A model generated the notes under the pieces. That model saw nothing but the letters and a program-made list of their open reading frames with translations, did no database searches and was not told the origin of the DNA. 64,000 nt of DNA, taken from assembly GCA_030762175.1 (NCBI GenBank), contig CM060833.1, positions 154,417,501 through 154,481,500 on the forward strand. Reading direction: 5' to 3'. Shown here piece by piece: positions 58,683-64,000 of this stretch (position 1 is its first letter; every line of letters begins with the position of its first letter). Source of the DNA: Metallyticus violacea (lineage: Eukaryota > Arthropoda > Insecta > Mantodea > Metallyticidae). A program made the position numbers and the translations under genes.

Positions 58683-59127
58683 GGATATACGTATCTTATT
58701 CATTTGTTCGGAGATTTCAACAACATCTAGTATTGTTCTAGTTATTATCGCGTCGTTCTATTTATCTATAGATGAAGTCAATTGCAAGTTAATTTAGTAT
58801 TATGTTTTATTTATTTTCTTGACTAAATCTGAAGCACCATAGAGTACGTATGCACTTGATACATTGATGTCCTAATTTATATACCACTTATTGAAAATAT
58901 AGTTTCTTAAATATTCGATCACATGTTACAATGGGCTTTACCAGAGAAGTAGGCATTTAATGCACGTCATCTGGGTTGAATTTAAATAATTATATCTCAA
59001 GAAAATAATCTTATAATAAATTCCAAACAGCGATATACAAAAACGAGTCATTTAGAAATATTGAATCATTGACATGACTACAGTCTCTATAAGCATAATA
59101 ATGATTATTACTGGTGCTTTATCAATT
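58683..59127. other. No recognised feature
   Basis: AT-rich sequence before the LINE relic; may include decayed LINE sequence but nothing can be read. Confidence 0.45.
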
Positions 59128-60030
59128 ATTTACACTTTATACAGGCTGGTATAGATACATAAATATTAGTGAATGCCCCTAAAGTGGATAGTACGTGCAT
59201 TCCTGTGCTTTTATATGCTGACGATATAATTCTTTTATTTCTAATAAGAGATGGTTTGCAAAAAGGCATTCACGTCCTAGAAGAGTATAGCCTAAAACAG
59301 GGTAAGGTGGTAAATGTTAACAAAACCAAAATAATGATTTTAAAATGGCTATGTGTCAGAGATGAAAAATGCTACTATAGTGAACAAGAAATATAAAATG
59401 TTAAACTTCATAATTATTTAGGAGTAACCCTTAATATGAATGGCAAATGGAATAAGCACTTATCTGTTATTAATTATAAAGCACGAGGTCAACTAAATGT
59501 GTTACTACTTGTCCGATTCTTTTTATTTGTTTATTTACGGACGCTCTTTAACATCACAAGTCATCAGCGTCCCATTCAACTCAGGGCGTGAAACGGCCGA
59601 CAAATTTTGCTCAGAGGCCTCTTCTTTCAGGCTTGAGGTTCTTTATCGAGCCGTAAATGTACGACACGGGACCCATGGCTTTACTTCCTTTCCGAAGGAA
59701 CCCATACTGGGATTTTTACGCCCGAAAAAATCCATTGATTGTGGCCGGATTCGAACCCGCGAACCTTGGGTTTAGAAGGCAAGCATGGTTACCACTACAC
59801 CATCAGGACCGACTACTACCTGTCCGGACTCGCATTCCAGATATACCTGTAGATACACTAGAGAGGATGTACAATGCTATGATTAAATTTATTCTGCTAT
59901 ATGGAAGTGAAATATGGGGATGGAGGAGAGTTAACATGTAAATAAAATTCAAGTCGATTTTTGGAAAAGGGTTATCGGGCTCTCCAAAGGACGTAAAACT
60001 GTGAGGTCATGAGGGAGCTGGTGATTATGA
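59128..60030 (+). pseudogene. LINE reverse-transcriptase relic L2, split by SINE B
   Basis: Left of the SINE the frames read CIPVLLYADDIILLFLIRDG (catalytic YADD box intact), KVVNVNKTKIMIL and YLGVTLNMNGKWNKHL. Right of it: RTRIPDIPVDTLERMYNAMI, KFILLYGSEIWGW, then IQVDFWKRVIGLSKGRKTV. The LYGSEIWGW and WKRVIGLSKG blocks correspond to MLYGINIWG and LVLGLPRS in L1, so the two relics are of related type. Stops and frameshifts occur on both sides. Confidence 0.83.
59516..59814 (-). mobile_element. SINE B, copy 11 (inside L2)
   Basis: Full length. 12-bp flanks ACTACtTGTCCG (59504-59515) and ACTACcTGTCCG (59815-59826) lie within LINE coding sequence. Confidence 0.95.
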
Positions 60031-61119
60031 AGATACGGTTAATAGTGACATAAGACGGTGAAATACTGACAGACTAATGCAGGGAGACCAGTCCACACTT
60101 TGCGCTAAATGCTATAGACATACATTCTTTAGTATTTCTTATTAATATTGTCTTATTGTATTATTATTTGTTCCTCTTTCAATATGTGTATCACATTTGA
60201 GCATGTAAGGTCTACAACCCCTTCGTAATGTGTATATAGAATATTATAACAATGAAGATACAATACTACTACTAGGCAGCCGAAAGTATTGCCTACTTTG
60301 CAGGCGGGCATCCGACAGCCAACATGTTAGTTGTTTACAGTTCTAATATACAAAAACTAGCACAGGAAAGAGGTCCGTCCCTTCGTGACTATTAGCTGTG
60401 CAACCCCTACATAAACAAGATTACTTTTGCTGAGAGTCAGCAAAATGAAATGCCCTGGCCATGGTAAGGACGAAGTGGTAAGCTACCTTACTATTCGAAG
60501 AATGTCTGTATATAACAGCAGAAGATTGTGTACTTGTATTTTATAGACAGCTGTTTCCAATTAGACAACAACCATTCATTAGTAATTTTATATCATTTCA
60601 ATCATTTTATTTTAATTTCTATAATTACTTTCCCGAATAATTGGAAAATTATGTGTGAAGCTAAAGTCTCAACAAATAAACAAATTAAATTATCTAGAAG
60701 ATAATATGATATCAAAATAGAGTTAATCAGTTTTAAATTATGTGACATTAACGAATAATATAAATAAACTACGGTGCATCTGAAGCACTTGGAAGAAGAA
60801 ATAAGAAAATACACAAATGTTTACATTTCTGAATCAATCAATTAAAAATCAAATCAAACTAAAAAAACTATATTTAATATATTTTAGTTAACGTTCAGAA
60901 AATGGTTAAATTAAAGATAAAAACAATCTGTAATTGTAAAAAGAGAAAGTTGGGGAAATTAATAAACAATGTGCAAAAACATGAAAAACAAAATCATATA
61001 AGCTTTTGAAAAAAATTAAATAGAACTGAAAACGAGCATATAGACACAAATCCTATCACAAAGAAAAACTGCTCATTTACTGTGCAGGCCTATGAACTAT
61101 AAACCATAACTATGCCAAT
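60031..61119. other. No recognised feature
   Basis: AT-rich. A little more L2 may continue to about 60100. The 60300-60480 stretch is less AT-rich but shows no gene. Confidence 0.45.
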
Positions 61120-63210
61120 TTTAAAGTTGGAGGCAAATGATAAAGGGGGTCCCATAACCATGGAACAATTGCAGATTACATTAAAATTACACAAATACTG
61201 GAAAACACAAGTTTAGATGAGAATAGTGGAGTATATAAATATACTCCACGTTCGTTTTTAAATAGTCCGCTTGATTTTATAAATATTTGTTCGAAATACG
61301 AACACGTACTGAAGAAAAACAAGAGTATGGAATAGTAATTCCATTTTAAGAAAGGGGCAACAAAATAAATTGTAACAATTACAGGGCAATGTTTTTGTAA
61401 AAAGCAGTATATAAAAGTTATCTAAAAAGGACTAAATAGAATTACTAAAGCTATCCATTTACAAGCAAAAATAATTTAGAAACCAAAATCCTGTATCAAT
61501 TGTGTATTCCCTGTAAGAAAATAGATAGCGAAACATAGTATATATAAATTTAAATGATATTTATTGATTATGAAAAGGCATTAGATGTGGTTAATAGAAC
61601 CAAATTATTGCAATAATCGTGGATACGGATATTTAATAAATGCAATACAAAATGTACATCAATAAACAAACATTAAAACTAAGTGAGTATATAAGTAAGA
61701 TAATAACAAAAGAGGTAAGACAATGAGTTGATTGACATCAACACTGATTTAACCACAGTTAATGCCTGACTACTGAGGACGTGCTAGGTATACTTCGTAA
61801 ATATTTTTTTTAATTGCTCCACTAACTTTCAATGCATAAATACTTTACGTATATAAACTGATGCTAAATTCATTAGGTCAGAATTGCTAAAGATAAAAGA
61901 AATTAACATAAGTACACAAGTAGATAAAAAATAAACATATTTCAATAACTGTACATCGATTGAATATCAATTTTATACTTTATCCTGCAATGGAAATATT
62001 AGAGAAAATTTAAGGACAGAAACGTACATAACGTCTAATTTTGTTTATTCTTAAAACGCCTGCAGGTTGCAAACAAAGTGGCATGCGTGCCATAAAGTTA
62101 CAAGAGTGTATAACTTGAAAAAATGTACGGCGATTCAGAACACTATGCACATATTGACAGTTACCAGAATCTGGCAAGGAGAATTATACATTAATTTTAA
62201 GATAACTGAAACACCACTTAACTCATTATAATGTATTTTCGTGTATCTAATTTATCTTATTTAGCTTGGAGAAAAAATTAAAAACAGCACTTTTAAAAAA
62301 AGATAAAATAGTAGAGGAAAACAATTTTAAAATATCAACATAAAAACAATGTCACAAGATTTTAAGCTAATAAAAGCTTAACAGTGTTTACGCTGGTTTT
62401 TACTGCATCATATAGGCGGTGGATGTTGATGATACATGAACTAAAATTATAAATTGCGAAAGGATTTTTTTAAAGAAGGAAACGTTCCTAAGTTTATGAT
62501 ATCTCTTCGGCATTGCCAAAGAAAACCTAGAAAAAATCATAGTCAAGGAGGACTGTCCCGGCGGGAATTGAACCCCAGATTTTCCGCTCACGAGTTCGTG
62601 TCTTAACGACTTCGACCACCCGTGACGGTATTCCAAGGTAAATAATCAATAAGAACACAAATTGTAATACGTAATAATATAATTGCATAGATAAACTGTT
62701 TTAACTGTCTTGACTGTATAATAACAAAAGGATATTAAAACATTGGTACTAACTTCCGAAATTTCAGCTATTAGAACGTGCAATTAAAGGCATATTATGT
62801 GGAAAGTATAACAGCGATATAGTTTTAATATTTTATAACGTAATAGCTGTTCCTTCTTTAGCCTATGGATCAGAAATACGGGCCATAACAACAAATGGCA
62901 TGAAGAGAATGGAAGCATCAAAAATGAGATTCGTGACACCATTTGCGAGCTACACTCCTCTGGAACATAAAAGAAATGAAAGATAAGATAAGAACTAGAT
63001 ATTAAATATAAACTATAAACAACATATTGGATATAAACAACAGAATCTCATGTTAAAAATTAGTGTGAATACATACACAGGATGGAATTAAACAAAATAT
63101 TTAAAATACTACTTCAATGTAAACGAAATGGGAAAAGAGATGTAATATCGTCCTAGGATGAGATGGAGTGATAAATTTTAACTGGACAAAATGTGTGGAG
63201 GCGGAAGAGG
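61120..63210 (+). pseudogene. LINE reverse-transcriptase relic L3, split by SINE A
   Basis: Read across many frames: KGGPITMEQLQITLKLHKYW, then EYGIVIPF and GNKINCNNYRGQ-like sequence (finger motifs), FIDYEKALDVVNRTKLL (palm motif A, normally FIDYEKAFDxVxR), ITKEVRQ (motif B), and after the SINE FYNVIAVPSLAYGSEIRAIT, KRMEASKMRFVTPFASYTPL and RGRPRRRW-like basic sequence near 63190. The order is that of an endonuclease/RT-type LINE C-terminal two thirds. It is more decayed than L1 or L2. Confidence 0.8.
62383..62628 (-). mobile_element. SINE A, copy 10 (inside L3)
   Basis: Shortened in the body (the CATTTATGAGGACTGAG part is missing) and diverged, with an intact head GGTGGTCGAAGTCGTTAAG on the minus strand. 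No duplication could be recognised. Confidence 0.9.
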
Positions 63211-63477
63211 TCCAGAGGTGTTATCTGTAATGTTTATGGTCACGCAAAATGTTGACACAGGTTACCTGTGGTTATCCAGGCTGTAAAAGAAGCTGTAACC
63301 TAGAACCATCATATGAGCGCAGCAACCACAAATAAACCCCATGCGAGGGCACAGAATTATAAAACAGGGCCTATACAAACAAATTATTCAGAAGTTACAA
63401 CTCGCATGTCTAGCATTTCTCTGTGAATGGATAGAACAGCAAATTTCTTAGTACATTGTCTCTGTAAACTACAACGA

Positions 63478-63777
63478 AGTCGGTCCTGATGGTGTAGTGG
63501 TTACCATACTTGCTTCCTAAACCCAATCATGCGGGTTCGAACCCGGCCAGGACCAATGGATATTTTTTTCGGGCGTAAAAATCTTAAATATAGCTTCCTT
63601 CGTAAGAAAAGTAAAGTCGTGGGTCCCGTGTCGTACATTTACGGCACGAAAAAGAACCTCAAGCCTGAAAGAGAGGCCTCTGAGCAAAATTTGTCGGCCG
63701 TTTCACGCCCTAAGTTGAATGGGACGCTAATGACCTGAGCTGTTAAAGAGAGTCCATAAATAAATTAATAAAAAAAA
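63478..63777 (+). mobile_element. SINE B, copy 12
   Basis: Full length with intact box B (GGTTCGAACCC) and an AATTAATAAAA tail. Perfect 12-bp duplication AAACTACAACGA at 63466-63477 and 63778-63789. Confidence 0.96.
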
Positions 63778-64000
63778 AAACTACAACGATATCTCAAGAA
63801 AGTTGCAATACTTACTTATTATATTTAATATAGGTTGATATTGGATTTGTAGATGACGATGACATTTAAATAAACATTTTGTGAACGGATGAATGCAAAT
63901 GTAGAACAAGCCACAACAACTAGAATTACAATGTAGGTAATAATACTGGTATCTTTAGGCTCATCAAAGTAAGAAAAACATCCTATAAGCAATGCAACAC

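Overview
This is non-coding, AT-rich eukaryotic nuclear DNA, almost certainly from an arthropod and most likely an insect with a large, repeat-rich genome. It has no operons, no bacterial-type genes and no long intact reading frame. Nearly every recognisable coding stretch is a decayed transposable element. The insect call rests on the dense mix of mariner, DUF4817-type Tc1/mariner, R1-like LINE and tRNA-derived SINE sequences; the order and species cannot be fixed from the window.

Layout. 0-4.4 kb: short unclassified repeats, a SINE, and a DUF4817-type DNA transposon split by a SINE. 4.5-6.7 kb: a LINE relic carrying a three-level nest of insertions. 6.7-11.5 kb: almost featureless. 11.5-19.9 kb: SINEs, an internally deleted mariner, an R1-like RNase H scrap, and the first 'T' element with a tandem array. 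21.9-31.7 kb: a full-length mariner, two more T elements, a Tc1-like relic, a purine-rich stretch with a hairpin cluster, a DUF4817 relic and a relic of a dispersed arthropod protein. 34.5-45.5 kb: DUF4817-type relics, two more T elements, two full-length mariners and an R1-like LINE. 46-55.4 kb: a hAT scrap, SINEs nested in each other, a 130-bp tandem array and further mariners. 56.6-56.9 kb: the only plausible host exon. 57.9-63.8 kb: two LINE relics interrupted by SINEs.

Two abundant tRNA-derived SINE families, here called A (10 copies) and B (12 copies), dominate. They sit in each other in both directions (A in B at 5.2 kb, B in A at 48 kb), so their active periods overlapped. Both also cut LINEs and DUF4817 elements. 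Many carry clear target-site duplications.

The most interesting system is the T family: five copies of about 0.85-0.97 kb with CAGAGGGTGCC-type inverted repeats and TA duplications. All lack the catalytic centre through different internal deletions. Upstream of the transposase ATG they carry about 96-bp tandem units. Each unit contains a copy of the transposase start codon and its first six codons, followed by an early stop. The result is an expandable array of decoy upstream reading frames.
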